Of a stretch of DNA of 6,783 bases, positions 1 through 6,555 are shown in pieces. Both the position numbers and the translations under genes were made by a program. This DNA is from Firmicutes bacterium UBA994 (GTDB lineage Bacteria; Bacillota; UBA994): NCBI GenBank assembly GCA_002292025.1, contig DBBC01000093.1:1-6783 (forward strand), read 5' to 3'. A model generated the notes under the pieces. The model was not told the DNA's origin and did no database searches. It worked only from the letters and a program-made list of their open reading frames with translations. The stretch's first letter is position 1. Every line of letters begins with the position of its first letter.

Positions 1-14
1 TCTCAACTCTCAAC
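1..14. repeat. Two tandem heptamers at the 3' end of the FapA-family gene
   Basis: TCTCAAC is repeated exactly twice at the window start (1-7 and 8-14). On the minus strand this gives GTTGAGAGTTGAGA, overlapping the stop of the DUF342 gene. Its pattern YYCYAAC also fits heptamers on the other side of the same gene at 1800-1820. The array may continue beyond the window. Confidence 0.5.
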
Positions 15-1779
15 CGCGTATCATCAAGTTCCCTTCCTCCAGCAGGAGCGTAACTTTGTGTTGCCCTTTGGTGAAAGTGTGTTTGCGCAGCCCGATAGTC
101 ACAATAGCGTTCTCCCACACAGTGCCGAGAATAACCCTCGCCTGCGGTGGGCAAGACACGTTGGTGCTTACCCCTGATTTTGAACCTAGCTCTTTTACTT
201 TGACGTCCCCTCCCGCCCGCAGTTCACCGCCGCGAAAGACTCCCTGTACCTCGACGCGTCCACCTGCTTGGACTTTGGAGTTATAACACCCCCCTTGGAT
301 CACGATATCACCCGAACATGACAACGTCGAGCCAACGACGTTGCGCGCGGAAATAAAGGCCTTATCAGGGGGAGTGAAAATCATGACCTTCTCGCTTAAC
401 GCAGCGAAAACTTGCGCAAGTTCCGCGATATGCGCTTCGGTGCGCGAGCCGTGTTCAGTATCTTTAAGAAAAGCGTTAATGGTGTGCAGGAGATCGCCGC
501 CTAAAAGATGCAGTATGCGCGTGTCTAACTTCCCCATTTCGGTTTGCAGGAGCGAAACGCGTGCCCTAAACCCCTCGTCACGCTGGTCTAACAGGCCGCC
601 GATAAGCTGCGCCGCATAAAGGCGCTTGCTCTCTGGGATAACTTTCTTAAGCTGTAGCACAGCGCTAGACAGACGCCTTGAATCAGCACTGAGTTCGTCG
701 AGCAACTGTGTAGCCAACCTCATAAATGCTTGGGGAGGCCCTACGAGGAGCTGCGAAGACATAATATTCTCGCGCACCAATACAGAGCTCAGAGCCTGAA
801 TCAAACCGTGGTCTACTACCCCATTCACGCGCAGTTTCCCACCTGCCCACACCGAAAAACCCGAGGACACGTCCCCACTGACAGACACGTCACCCAAAAA
901 TGAGATGTTTCCTGTGCTCAGGTCGACATTGCCGCGCACGGACATATCCGGGACGATGTGAACTTTGTAGCTGCCTCTGCTTTGAGTGGCTACGGGCCGC
1001 CCCGACTTCACGGCGACCAGCGTTTCTGCCGCTTGCTGCCACACTACCCCGTCGCCTGCGACGAGCTGAATCTCTTTGGGTAAAGGTGCGGGGATGTTCT
1101 CGCCCTTGACGCCGCGCCCGGGAGTCCCGCTGACAGCAGGCGTCTTTTTCACCAGCACCTGTCCCGGAACAGTGCCGGTAAACTCGAACCGCTCCTTGAA
1201 GTCCACAGCCTCATCGTCGTCAGCTACATGAGCGACCTGTGCGGCAGAAGTAAAAAACACGTCCAGCGTTGCATCTGTGCCGGGAAGCGGCGCCACCCCT
1301 TCGGCCACTAGGAAGTCACTCTCTACGGTGGCGTTAGCGGCGCGGACTAAAACCCCAAGTTGCAACCCGAATACAACTCCTTCAGCGCGCAAGAGAGCCC
1401 TGAGTTCCTCTATACTTACCGCGGGGAAAGAAGTAACCGTCTCGTCTACGGCAGGCGTCAGGCGAGTAGCGGGAAGCATATCCCGTAAACTCCTCATGAT
1501 CTTGATGCTCGGCACAACTTTAGCTGTGGCTGTAAGACCATCCCCGCCGAGGGTTATAAGGCAGCTTCCCTTCTTTACCTCCTCAAGCGGGGTTATCACT
1601 ACTGCGTCTTCCGGCCTGATCTCTACATCAGCGGTGCACAACCTGCCATTCACGAGGACCTGTACATAAGCGCTGGGAACGAGCACAGGTAAAGGTTCGC
1701 CCTCGGCAGGCGGCCATACCACCAGCTTACCATTCTGTATCGCGAGATGCCCTGTCAGGCTTCCTGCTTCGCTAGACAT
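10..1779 (-). CDS. DUF342 / FapA-family polymer-forming protein
   Basis: The product is a 589-residue protein of the DUF342 (FapA) family. Residues about 200-262 carry the family's Gly/Pro-rich signature (GTVPGQVL, then SGTPGRGVKGENI, then a short stretch ending SGRPVA). Residues about 280-340 and 475-530 are short repeats rich in G, V and D (GNVDLSTGN, GDVSVSGDV, AGGRVEVQG, AGGDVKVKE) that look like turns of a right-handed beta-helix. Between them, about 350-465, is a Leu/Arg/Lys/Glu-rich helical stretch likely to form a coiled coil. No signal peptide or membrane segment is evident, so it is probably cytoplasmic. The ATG has a GGAGG site 8 bases upstream inside a purine-rich run. It lies 60 bp downstream of niaR on the same strand and may be co-transcribed. 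The family has been linked to flagellar assembly and polar or signalling roles, but its biochemical role is poorly defined. A link to niacin metabolism is not supported by the sequence. Confidence 0.85.
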   Translation of the reverse strand: MSSEAGSLTGHLAIQNGKLVVWPPAEGEPLPVLVPSAYVQVLVNGRLCTADVEIRPEDAVVITPLEEVKKGSCLITLGGDGLTATAKVVPSIKIMRSLRDMLPATRLTPAVDETVTSFPAVSIEELRALLRAEGVVFGLQLGVLVRAANATVESDFLVAEGVAPLPGTDATLDVFFTSAAQVAHVADDDEAVDFKERFEFTGTVPGQVLVKKTPAVSGTPGRGVKGENIPAPLPKEIQLVAGDGVVWQQAAETLVAVKSGRPVATQSRGSYKVHIVPDMSVRGNVDLSTGNISFLGDVSVSGDVSSGFSVWAGGKLRVNGVVDHGLIQALSSVLVRENIMSSQLLVGPPQAFMRLATQLLDELSADSRRLSSAVLQLKKVIPESKRLYAAQLIGGLLDQRDEGFRARVSLLQTEMGKLDTRILHLLGGDLLHTINAFLKDTEHGSRTEAHIAELAQVFAALSEKVMIFTPPDKAFISARNVVGSTLSCSGDIVIQGGCYNSKVQAGGRVEVQGVFRGGELRAGGDVKVKELGSKSGVSTNVSCPPQARVILGTVWENAIVTIGLRKHTFTKGQHKVTLLLEEGNLMIRG

Positions 1780-1799
1780 CTCTTACCCCTCCCCCTTAG

Positions 1800-1820
1800 T
1801 TCTAACTTCCAACCTCCAGT
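1800..1820. repeat. Degenerate heptamer array between niaR and the FapA-family gene
   Basis: TTCTAAC (1800-1806), TTCCAAC (1807-1813) and CTCCAGT (1814-1820) are three successive degenerate 7-mers in the 60-bp gap. On the minus strand they read as the GTTGGAR / GTTAGAR type. Such short heptamer tracts recur between genes in some Bacillota genomes. No function is apparent. The array lies upstream of the purine-rich ribosome site of the DUF342 gene. Confidence 0.45.
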
Positions 1821-1839
1821 TACACTCTCCCTCGCTCTG

Positions 1840-2406
1840 TTACTGTCTATTTTCGACTCGGGACAGTGTACTCCTGCACGTGTCTTCATCGGCAAGGTAA
1901 CCCTTGGCGGCAAGCGCCTGCAGCACGCCTGCGATGACACCGTGGTCTTTCCCCTCGATGGTGTGCAGATGCAGCCCGCCTGTGAGCACCAAGAGCGGCT
2001 CCGCGCCGGCTTGCGTTAGCTTGGCGATAAACATGTCTGCTTCGACGCGCGATGACAGACGTAACGTTCCTGTTATTTCGCCATACACGGGATGCTCGAC
2101 CGTAACGTCAAGCACCGTGCCGCCGTTATCCACGATGGTGTAGAGCTCATCCCGTAAATCTTCTGCGCTTGCACTATGGCGGGCGGCTACTGCTTGCCGC
2201 ACAGTGGTTAAGGGCGCCGACTGCAAAATCACGTACCCTTGCGTAGTGGCGACAATCGGTTGATTGCGGGCGCGCAAAATGGCAATATCAGCGACAATTA
2301 CCTGCCGTGTCACGCCAAAAATTTCGCTTAGTTGCGCTCCGGTCACGGGACTATGACTCTCTAGCAGCATCCGCAATATGGCTGCGCGCCTTTCTTCATT
2401 GGTCAT
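1840..2406 (-). CDS. niaR: NiaR, niacin-responsive transcriptional repressor (HTH + 3H domain)
   Basis: The product is a 188-residue repressor that in known family members binds nicotinic acid and then shuts down niacin transport and NAD synthesis genes. Residues 1-60 form a winged helix-turn-helix of the HTH_11 type (helix-turn-helix around GAQLSEIFGVTRQVIVADI, then a basic linker and a short wing near TTQGYVI). Residues about 70-170 form the 3H ligand/metal-binding domain. Its expected histidines are visible: H77 (ARHSAS), H105 (VEHPVYG) and the H146/H148 pair (GGLHLHTIEG). Acidic residues at 82-87 could complete a metal site. Length and domain order are normal for the family. The ATG has an AGGAGG site 5 bases upstream. 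The gene is divergent from niaX across a 92-bp region containing a perfect palindrome, which fits autoregulation and repression of the transporter. The identification is secure from motif pattern and context; the ligand is inferred from the family. Confidence 0.93.
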   Translation of the reverse strand: MTNEERRAAILRMLLESHSPVTGAQLSEIFGVTRQVIVADIAILRARNQPIVATTQGYVILQSAPLTTVRQAVAARHSASAEDLRDELYTIVDNGGTVLDVTVEHPVYGEITGTLRLSSRVEADMFIAKLTQAGAEPLLVLTGGLHLHTIEGKDHGVIAGVLQALAAKGYLADEDTCRSTLSRVENRQ

Positions 2407-2422
2407 GCTACCCTCCTGTTGG

Positions 2423-2451
2423 TTGCAATATCATTTTGCCCATAGTATACT
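2423..2451 (+). promoter_or_regulatory. niaX sigma-A promoter
   Basis: TTGCAA at 2423-2428 and TATACT at 2446-2451 are separated by exactly 17 bases, a strong housekeeping-type promoter upstream of niaX. The expected start of transcription is near 2458, just before the NiaR palindrome at 2461. A bound repressor would therefore sit at about +4 to +21 and block initiation or promoter escape. Confidence 0.75.
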
Positions 2452-2472
2452 ACAGAAAACCAAGTGTATATA
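2444..2472 (-). promoter_or_regulatory. Candidate niaR promoter, sharing its -10 with niaX
   Basis: Read on the minus strand, TATACT at 2449-2444 is a good -10 box. The best -35 options are weak: TATATA at 17-bp spacing (2472-2467) or TATACA at 15-bp spacing. Transcription would begin near 2437, giving a leader of about 31 bases with AGGAGG before the niaR ATG. The -35 region lies inside the palindromic operator, so NiaR binding should block its own promoter. The position is well supported by geometry but the -35 is poor, so confidence is moderate. Confidence 0.45.
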
Positions 2473-2478
2473 CACTTG
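2461..2478. promoter_or_regulatory. NiaR operator (18-bp perfect palindrome)
   Basis: CAAGTGTATATACACTTG is a perfect 18-bp inverted repeat placed between the divergent niaR and niaX genes. It overlaps the -35 region of the niaR promoter and the start of the niaX transcript. Its TGT-N4-ACA core is of the type expected for a dimeric repressor, and the adjacent gene encodes NiaR, whose known sites lie in front of niacin uptake and NAD synthesis genes. That NiaR is the binder is inferred from this context. Confidence 0.8.
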
Positions 2479-2498
2479 TAAAGGAGGCTGTATACACC

Positions 2499-3008
2499 AT
2501 GAAAATCACCACAAAAGAGCTCTTGTACGGCGCACTGCTTACGGCAATCTCCCTGCTCATTCCACTTGCGTTTCGGGGCTGGCTGCAGATAGTAGTCCCC
2601 CCCTTTAGCGCAACGCTGGGAAGTCACGTGCCAGTTATGCTGGCCATGTTCATCAACCCTCTGGTCGCCGCCGCTGTAGGAATAGGCTCCACGATCGGCT
2701 TCTTTATTACGCTAACTCCGGTTATTGCGGCGCGAGCCTCGGTTCACATAGTATTCGGCATAATGGGCGCACTCCTGTACAGGCGCGGCGCTAAACCTTG
2801 GCAGGTTTTCGCCTTTACCGCACCCGTGCACGCTATCGGCGAAGCTGTCGCGGTGATACCCTTTGGCTTTAGTCTATACGACTCGCTTGTACTTGTAGGC
2901 ATCGGCACATTGCTGCACCATATTATGGACGCCGCCATCGCGCTGTCGCTGTTCGTAAGCCTGCGGAAAGCCGGCCTGCAGCTTAGCGCCCCGCGTGCCG
3001 TGCGGTAA
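2499..3008 (+). CDS. niaX: NiaX, niacin-specific S component of an ECF transporter
   Basis: The product is a 169-residue, very hydrophobic membrane protein with about six helices (roughly 7-26, two within 42-73, 75-95, 103-122 and 127-155), the size and layout of ECF substrate-binding (S) components. The first helix contains A12-LLT-A16, the AxxxA motif by which S components dock on EcfT. Substrate capture would be by this protein, with energy from a shared EcfA1-EcfA2-EcfT module that is not in this window. The start is ATG 2499, not any upstream in-frame codon: AAGGAGG at 2481-2487 is 11 bases before it, and earlier codons would lie within the promoter and operator. The divergent niaR and the operator at 2461-2478 point to niacin as substrate. 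The last 31 codons, the stop and 3 further bases recur at 6685-6783. No terminator is evident before nadA, so read-through into nadABC is possible. Confidence 0.88.
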   Translation: MKITTKELLYGALLTAISLLIPLAFRGWLQIVVPPFSATLGSHVPVMLAMFINPLVAAAVGIGSTIGFFITLTPVIAARASVHIVFGIMGALLYRRGAKPWQVFAFTAPVHAIGEAVAVIPFGFSLYDSLVLVGIGTLLHHIMDAAIALSLFVSLRKAGLQLSAPRAVR

Positions 3009-3011
3009 CGT
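2913..3011 (+). repeat. Direct repeat copy A (3' end of niaX)
   Basis: These 99 bases, covering niaX codons 139-169, the TAA stop and 3 bases beyond, recur at 6685-6783 with a single difference (T at 3001, C at 6773; Val to Ala). The repeat begins exactly at base 2913, since the preceding bases differ (G versus A). Its far end is unknown because copy B reaches the window end. Confidence 0.97.
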
Positions 3012-3239
3012 AACAGCTAGTAAAGGCAAGGCCTCTAGCGTTCTCAACCCGTGTGCAAGGTGTCATTTCACACTCTAGACTGACTAGAAGCCAAAAGCAG
3101 TTCTAGGCACACAGGGCAGGCAACACGTGCAAAAGAGATGAAGAATTCCACGCGTTAGTTATGCTTGGAGCCTGCACTGCTAACAAGGCATTGCTGGCGC
3201 GCCATAATCTAAAACAGCCAAACGGGAGGTGCTCTCTTA
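3009..3239. other. niaX-nadA intergenic region with possible RNA structure
   Basis: I see no gene in these 231 bases. Hand folding of the plus strand suggests several elements. One is a bulged hairpin at 3016-3039 (GCTAG, then AGGC-AAG-GCCT, then CTAGC). The other is a three-way-like fold: closing stem 3048-3056 with 3107-3116 (one bulged A), a small hairpin 3059-3074 with loop CATTTC, and a stem CTAGAAGC 3084-3091 with GC-ag-TTCTAG 3097-3106. No stem is followed by a U run, so a normal intrinsic terminator is not evident. TGGCGCGCCA at 3195-3204 is a perfect 10-bp palindrome. No copy of the niaX operator palindrome is present. Confidence 0.35.
3180..3208 (+). promoter_or_regulatory. Candidate promoter for nadABC
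   Basis: CTAACA (3180-3185, four of six matches to TTGACA) and CATAAT (3203-3208, five of six to TATAAT) are 17 bases apart. Transcription would start near 3215 and give a leader of about 25 bases containing GGAGGT before the nadA ATG. The match is only fair. If it is real, the structured part of the spacer lies upstream of the nadA transcript. The alternative is read-through from niaX. Confidence 0.35.
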
Positions 3240-4154
3240 ATGTCAGAACGGACGCGGCAGCTGCTTGCGCGGGTAAAGGAACTGAAGGCTTGGCGCAATG
3301 CGGTGGTCCTAGCTCATAACTACCAGATAGAAGAAGTGCAGGACGCGGCCGATTATATAGGTGATTCTTTCGGTCTCAGCCGCATCGCGGCAGAGACAAA
3401 GGCTGATGTGGTTGTCTTGTGCGGGGTCCACTTTATGGCTGAAGGGGCGGCGCTGCTCGCCCCGGACAAAATTGTGCTGCTGCCGGAACCCCTAGCCGGC
3501 TGCCCGATGGCGGATATGGTTACGGCAGAGGCACTGAGGGAAAAGAGAAAACAGCACCCCGGCGCTACAGTGGTGACTTATGTCAATTCTTCGGCGGCCG
3601 TCAAGGCCGAAAGCGATATTTGCGTTACCTCCGCAAATGCAGTTAAGGTGGTAAACTCCCTAGACTGCGAGGAGATTCTTTTTGTGCCGGATAAAAACCT
3701 AGCCAACTATGTCGCCAAACACACAAATAAGAAGGTTATTGCCTGGGAAGGCTACTGCTTGGTACACCATCGTGTGAGTTCTGATGATGTCCACAAAGCC
3801 CGAGAGGCGCACCCTGATGCCGTGCTTGTCGTACACCCGGAGTGTCGTCCCGAAGTAGTTGCCGCTTCAGACTATGCGCTTTCAACGAGCGGGATTCTGC
3901 AGTTTGCCGGGGAAACTAAACATCGTAAGCTGATTATCGGCACAGAGATGGGCATTATGTACCGACTGCGTAAGGAAAACCCGGACAAGGTGTTTTATCT
4001 GCTAAGCCAAGGGCTTGTCTGTCCGAACATGAAATATACGACACTTGGTAAGATAGTTCAAGCGCTGGAGACGCTACAGCCGCGAATTACAGTGCCAGAC
4101 AACGTGCGGGATGGTGCCCGCAGAGCGTTGTTGCGCATGCTGGAAATAGCGTAG
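3240..4154 (+). CDS. nadA: NadA, quinolinate synthase ([4Fe-4S] enzyme)
   Basis: The product is a 304-residue cytoplasmic enzyme that condenses iminoaspartate (from NadB) with dihydroxyacetone phosphate to form quinolinate, the key step of de novo NAD synthesis. The three cysteines that bind the 4Fe-4S cluster are all present: C88 (AGCPMADM), C173 (EGYCLVHH) and C261 (LVCPNMKY). Other family residues are also visible: H26 in AHNYQ, S43 in GDSFGLS, Y114 and N116 in TYVNSSA, S131 in VTSANA, H199 and E201 in VHPEC, and the STSG segment near 215-218. The length matches the short bacterial NadA class of about 300 residues, and the protein appears intact. The ATG has GGAGGT at 3225-3230, 9 bases upstream. 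It is the first gene of nadABC, and the nadB Shine-Dalgarno overlaps its stop codon. No operator like the niaX one is seen in front of it. Confidence 0.97.
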   Translation: MSERTRQLLARVKELKAWRNAVVLAHNYQIEEVQDAADYIGDSFGLSRIAAETKADVVVLCGVHFMAEGAALLAPDKIVLLPEPLAGCPMADMVTAEALREKRKQHPGATVVTYVNSSAAVKAESDICVTSANAVKVVNSLDCEEILFVPDKNLANYVAKHTNKKVIAWEGYCLVHHRVSSDDVHKAREAHPDAVLVVHPECRPEVVAASDYALSTSGILQFAGETKHRKLIIGTEMGIMYRLRKENPDKVFYLLSQGLVCPNMKYTTLGKIVQALETLQPRITVPDNVRDGARRALLRMLEIA

Positions 4155-4163
4155 GAGGGTTAA

Positions 4164-5747
4164 ATGCCTCTCATTGGTAAGGAGCACCAAACTGAGTTTG
4201 ACATTATTGTTGTAGGCGGCGGCATCGCAGGCCTTTTTGCGGCTCTGAAGGCATCTGAGTTTGCCAGCGTATGCCTAGTGACCAAAGGGTGCTTGGCAAA
4301 CAGCAATACTTGGCATGCCCAAGGAGGTATTGCCGCGGCGCTTGGCAATAATGACAGTGCCGAGCATCATTTCTATGACACCCTAGCGGCTGGCGCAGGC
4401 CTATGCAATGAAGATGCTGTCAGAGTGATGGTAGAGGAGGGGCCGCGCTACGTCCGGGAACTGTCGGAGCTGGGGGTCCCATTTGATATGGACGGAGATA
4501 GCTTCGCGCTGGCTCGGGAAGGGGCTCATAGCAGAGAGCGTGTTCTGCACGCCGGGGGTGATGCCATTGGACGGCTGGTGCTGGAAACATTACAGGCAAA
4601 AGTTCTGGGAAACGGGAAGATTACGCTTCGCGAGCACACACATGTGACGAAGTTGTTAACGTCCGCAGATGCCGTCTGCGGGGTGCGAACTATGTCCGGT
4701 CCGGTACTGCGCAGCAAGGCGGTTGTTCTGGCTACCGGAGGTCTGGGGCAGGTTTACAGGCACACCACCAACCCTCCCATCGCAACCGGTGACGGCGTGG
4801 CTCTGGCTTGGCGCGCGGGAGCGGAAATAACAGACATGGAGTTTATCCAGTTTCACCCCACTGCCTTTCGGGGCAGGCAGGAAGGAGAAACTTTTTTAGC
4901 CACAGAGGCCTTACGCGGCGAGGGAGCACTACTCCGAAACGCCAAGGGAGAACGATTTATGCTAGCCTATCACGACTTGGCGGAACTGGGTCCCCGTGAT
5001 CTAGTATCTCGCGCTATCATGGAACAGATAAAAAAACATTGCGGTCCGGTTTATTTGGACATTACCCACCGAAATGAGCATTTTTTGCGGCAACGTTTCC
5101 CGACGGTTTATCGCCTAGCCGCGAAGGCCGGATACAACCTAGCCAGTGAATGGCTCCCCGTCAGTCCTGCAGCGCATTACGCGATGGGTGGTGTGCGGAC
5201 AGGCCTTCACGGTGAAACTAATCTGCATTCTCTTTATGCCTGCGGTGAAGTTGCCTGTACCGGAGTGCATGGCGCCAACCGCCTAGCCAGCAATTCATTG
5301 TTGGAATGTTTGGTATTTGCCGCTCGCAGTATCCGCCGGATTGAACAGATAGGAGCAAAGGTTACTCCATTTGTTAAGACAGTGCAGGAGGAGGCGCCTT
5401 TGTTAGCCCTGCGGCCAGCCCAGATTACCAGCCTGCGCCAGAGGTTACGCAGCATGATGTTTAAAGAAGCCGGCGTACTGCGGCGCCTAGAAGGACTGAA
5501 ACAGCTTGAGGATTTCGTGCGCCAACACGTTATGCTTCTGAAGGGCAGTCCGCTCACTCGTGAGTTTTCGGAGCTGCAAAACCTGTTAGTGACAGCAGGG
5601 CTCATTGCTTCTGCCGCACAGGCTCGTCAGGAGAGCCGCGGGGCACATTACCGCCTTGATTTTCCACAGCCGCAGGATACTCTGCAGTCCCGCCAAAGTC
5701 AGGCATCTGCTAGGAGGGGAGATAGTTTTGCACCGCTTACTTTATAA
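4164..5747 (+). CDS. nadB: NadB, L-aspartate oxidase (FAD-dependent)
   Basis: The product is a 527-residue flavoprotein of the succinate dehydrogenase/fumarate reductase flavoprotein superfamily. It oxidises L-aspartate to iminoaspartate using oxygen or fumarate as acceptor; fumarate would suit an anaerobe. Residues 16-23 (VVGGGIAG) are the FAD dinucleotide-binding glycines. SNTWHAQGGIAAAL (47-60), REGAHSRERVLHAGGDAIG (118-136), FIQFHPTA (227-234), TEALRGEGALLRN (247-259), RDLVSRAI (278-285), HYAMGGV (338-344) and ANRLASNSLLE (371-381) are all conserved NadB blocks. By comparison with E. coli NadB, H231, R278, H338 and R373 are the expected active-site residues. A C-terminal helical domain follows residue 410. 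The ATG lies 9 bases after the nadA stop with AGGAGG 5 bases upstream, so the two are translationally close. The last 20 bases overlap the start of nadC. The gene appears intact and of normal length. Confidence 0.97.
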   Translation: MPLIGKEHQTEFDIIVVGGGIAGLFAALKASEFASVCLVTKGCLANSNTWHAQGGIAAALGNNDSAEHHFYDTLAAGAGLCNEDAVRVMVEEGPRYVRELSELGVPFDMDGDSFALAREGAHSRERVLHAGGDAIGRLVLETLQAKVLGNGKITLREHTHVTKLLTSADAVCGVRTMSGPVLRSKAVVLATGGLGQVYRHTTNPPIATGDGVALAWRAGAEITDMEFIQFHPTAFRGRQEGETFLATEALRGEGALLRNAKGERFMLAYHDLAELGPRDLVSRAIMEQIKKHCGPVYLDITHRNEHFLRQRFPTVYRLAAKAGYNLASEWLPVSPAAHYAMGGVRTGLHGETNLHSLYACGEVACTGVHGANRLASNSLLECLVFAARSIRRIEQIGAKVTPFVKTVQEEAPLLALRPAQITSLRQRLRSMMFKEAGVLRRLEGLKQLEDFVRQHVMLLKGSPLTREFSELQNLLVTAGLIASAAQARQESRGAHYRLDFPQPQDTLQSRQSQASARRGDSFAPLTL

Positions 5748-6555
5748 GGGAATTGTTGCAGCCGCTCTTGCTGAAGATCTGTGGTCAGGCGACCGGACAA
5801 CCGATAGCATCTTGCTGTATGAATCGGGGGAAGCGGAAATTGTCGCCAAGGATGAGGGCATTCTGGCGGGAGTGGCTGTGGCCAAGGAGGTCTTCGCCCA
5901 AATTGATGAGCGTATTCTGTTCCATGCTGCCATGCGGGACGGCGACCCTCTCCGTCAGGGTGATCGCCTAGTTCTGTTGCAGGGTCCACTCGCCGGCATA
6001 TTGACAGGTGAGCGAGTAGCGCTTAATTTTTTGCAGCACATGTCAGGAATTTCTACAGCAACCAGCCGAGCGGTGGAGAATATCCGAGGCACAGGTGCCC
6101 GTATAGTTGATACCCGTAAAACTACGCCGGGATTGCGGGTATTGGAAAAATACGCTGTCAGAATCGGTGGCGGTGAAAACCACCGCTTGAGCTTGTCAGA
6201 CATGATATTGATTAAAGACAACCATATCCGCTGTGCAGGCTCAATAACCGAAGCGGTGGCTAGGGTGCGCAGACAGTGCAGCTTTACTGTAAAGATAGAA
6301 GTTGAGACCACCACACTGACGGAAGTGCATGAGGCCCTGATGAGTGGCGTGGAGGTTATTATGCTTGACAACATGACGCCGGAAATGATGCTCGAAGCCG
6401 TCAGGCTGATAGCCGGGCGGGCCCTAGTCGAGGCCTCCGGCGGCATCACACCTGACAGAATAAAAGATGTTGCCTCCACCGGCGTGGATTTGCTGTCGCT
6501 CGGCTACCTGACCCACAATGTGCGCTCACTGGACCTGTCCCTGAAAGTTATCTAG
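5728..6555 (+). CDS. nadC: NadC, nicotinate-nucleotide pyrophosphorylase (carboxylating)
   Basis: The product is a 275-residue type II phosphoribosyltransferase that turns quinolinate and PRPP into nicotinate mononucleotide, CO2 and pyrophosphate. Family landmarks are all visible: GERVALNFLQ (94-103), DTRKTTPGLR (128-137), K141, GGGENHRLSLSD (147-158), LIKDNH (161-166), KIEVE (189-193), MLDNM (212-216) and EASGGI (235-240). I place the start at TTG 5728, because AGGAGG at 5712-5717 lies 10 bases before it and the protein then begins in the usual position relative to the family (HRLLYKGIVAAALAEDLWSGD). The longer in-frame ORF from 5605 would add 41 residues unlike NadC and overlap nadB by over 140 bases. 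From TTG the overlap with nadB is 20 bases, typical of coupled operon genes. The C-terminus (GYLTHNVRSLDLSLKVI) is complete, so the rearranged sequence downstream has not damaged it. Confidence 0.95.
   Translation: MHRLLYKGIVAAALAEDLWSGDRTTDSILLYESGEAEIVAKDEGILAGVAVAKEVFAQIDERILFHAAMRDGDPLRQGDRLVLLQGPLAGILTGERVALNFLQHMSGISTATSRAVENIRGTGARIVDTRKTTPGLRVLEKYAVRIGGGENHRLSLSDMILIKDNHIRCAGSITEAVARVRRQCSFTVKIEVETTTLTEVHEALMSGVEVIMLDNMTPEMMLEAVRLIAGRALVEASGGITPDRIKDVASTGVDLLSLGYLTHNVRSLDLSLKVI

Noticed and set aside
341..1669. Plus-strand open frames of 69-130 codons opposite the DUF342 gene
   Set aside because: They are antisense shadows of a clearly coding minus-strand gene, have no family-like motifs and no ribosome sites.
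2307..2498. Extended niaX reading frame starting at 2307
   Set aside because: These codons cover the antisense of niaR plus the promoter and operator. ATG 2499 has a good ribosome site and starts the expected first helix.
3060..3073. GTGT-CATTTC-ACAC as a possible NiaR box for nadABC
   Set aside because: The arms are 6 bases apart instead of 4 and the flanks do not match the niaX palindrome. It lies about 170 bp from nadA and far upstream of the candidate promoter.
3017..3106. Cluster of five CTAG tetramers in 90 bp
   Set aside because: CTAG is also frequent within nad genes here (often as CC-TAG-C in Leu-Ala codons), so the cluster is not clearly exceptional. Several of the copies simply belong to the inverted repeats noted in the spacer.
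5605..5727. Longer N-terminal extension of NadC from an ATG at 5605
   Set aside because: It would lie inside nadB, shows no NadC-like sequence and lacks a ribosome site. TTG 5728 has a strong AGGAGG and gives the family-typical N-terminus.
5955..6479. Minus-strand 174-codon open frame opposite nadC
   Set aside because: nadC carries every family motif in the plus frame. The antisense frame has no recognisable features.
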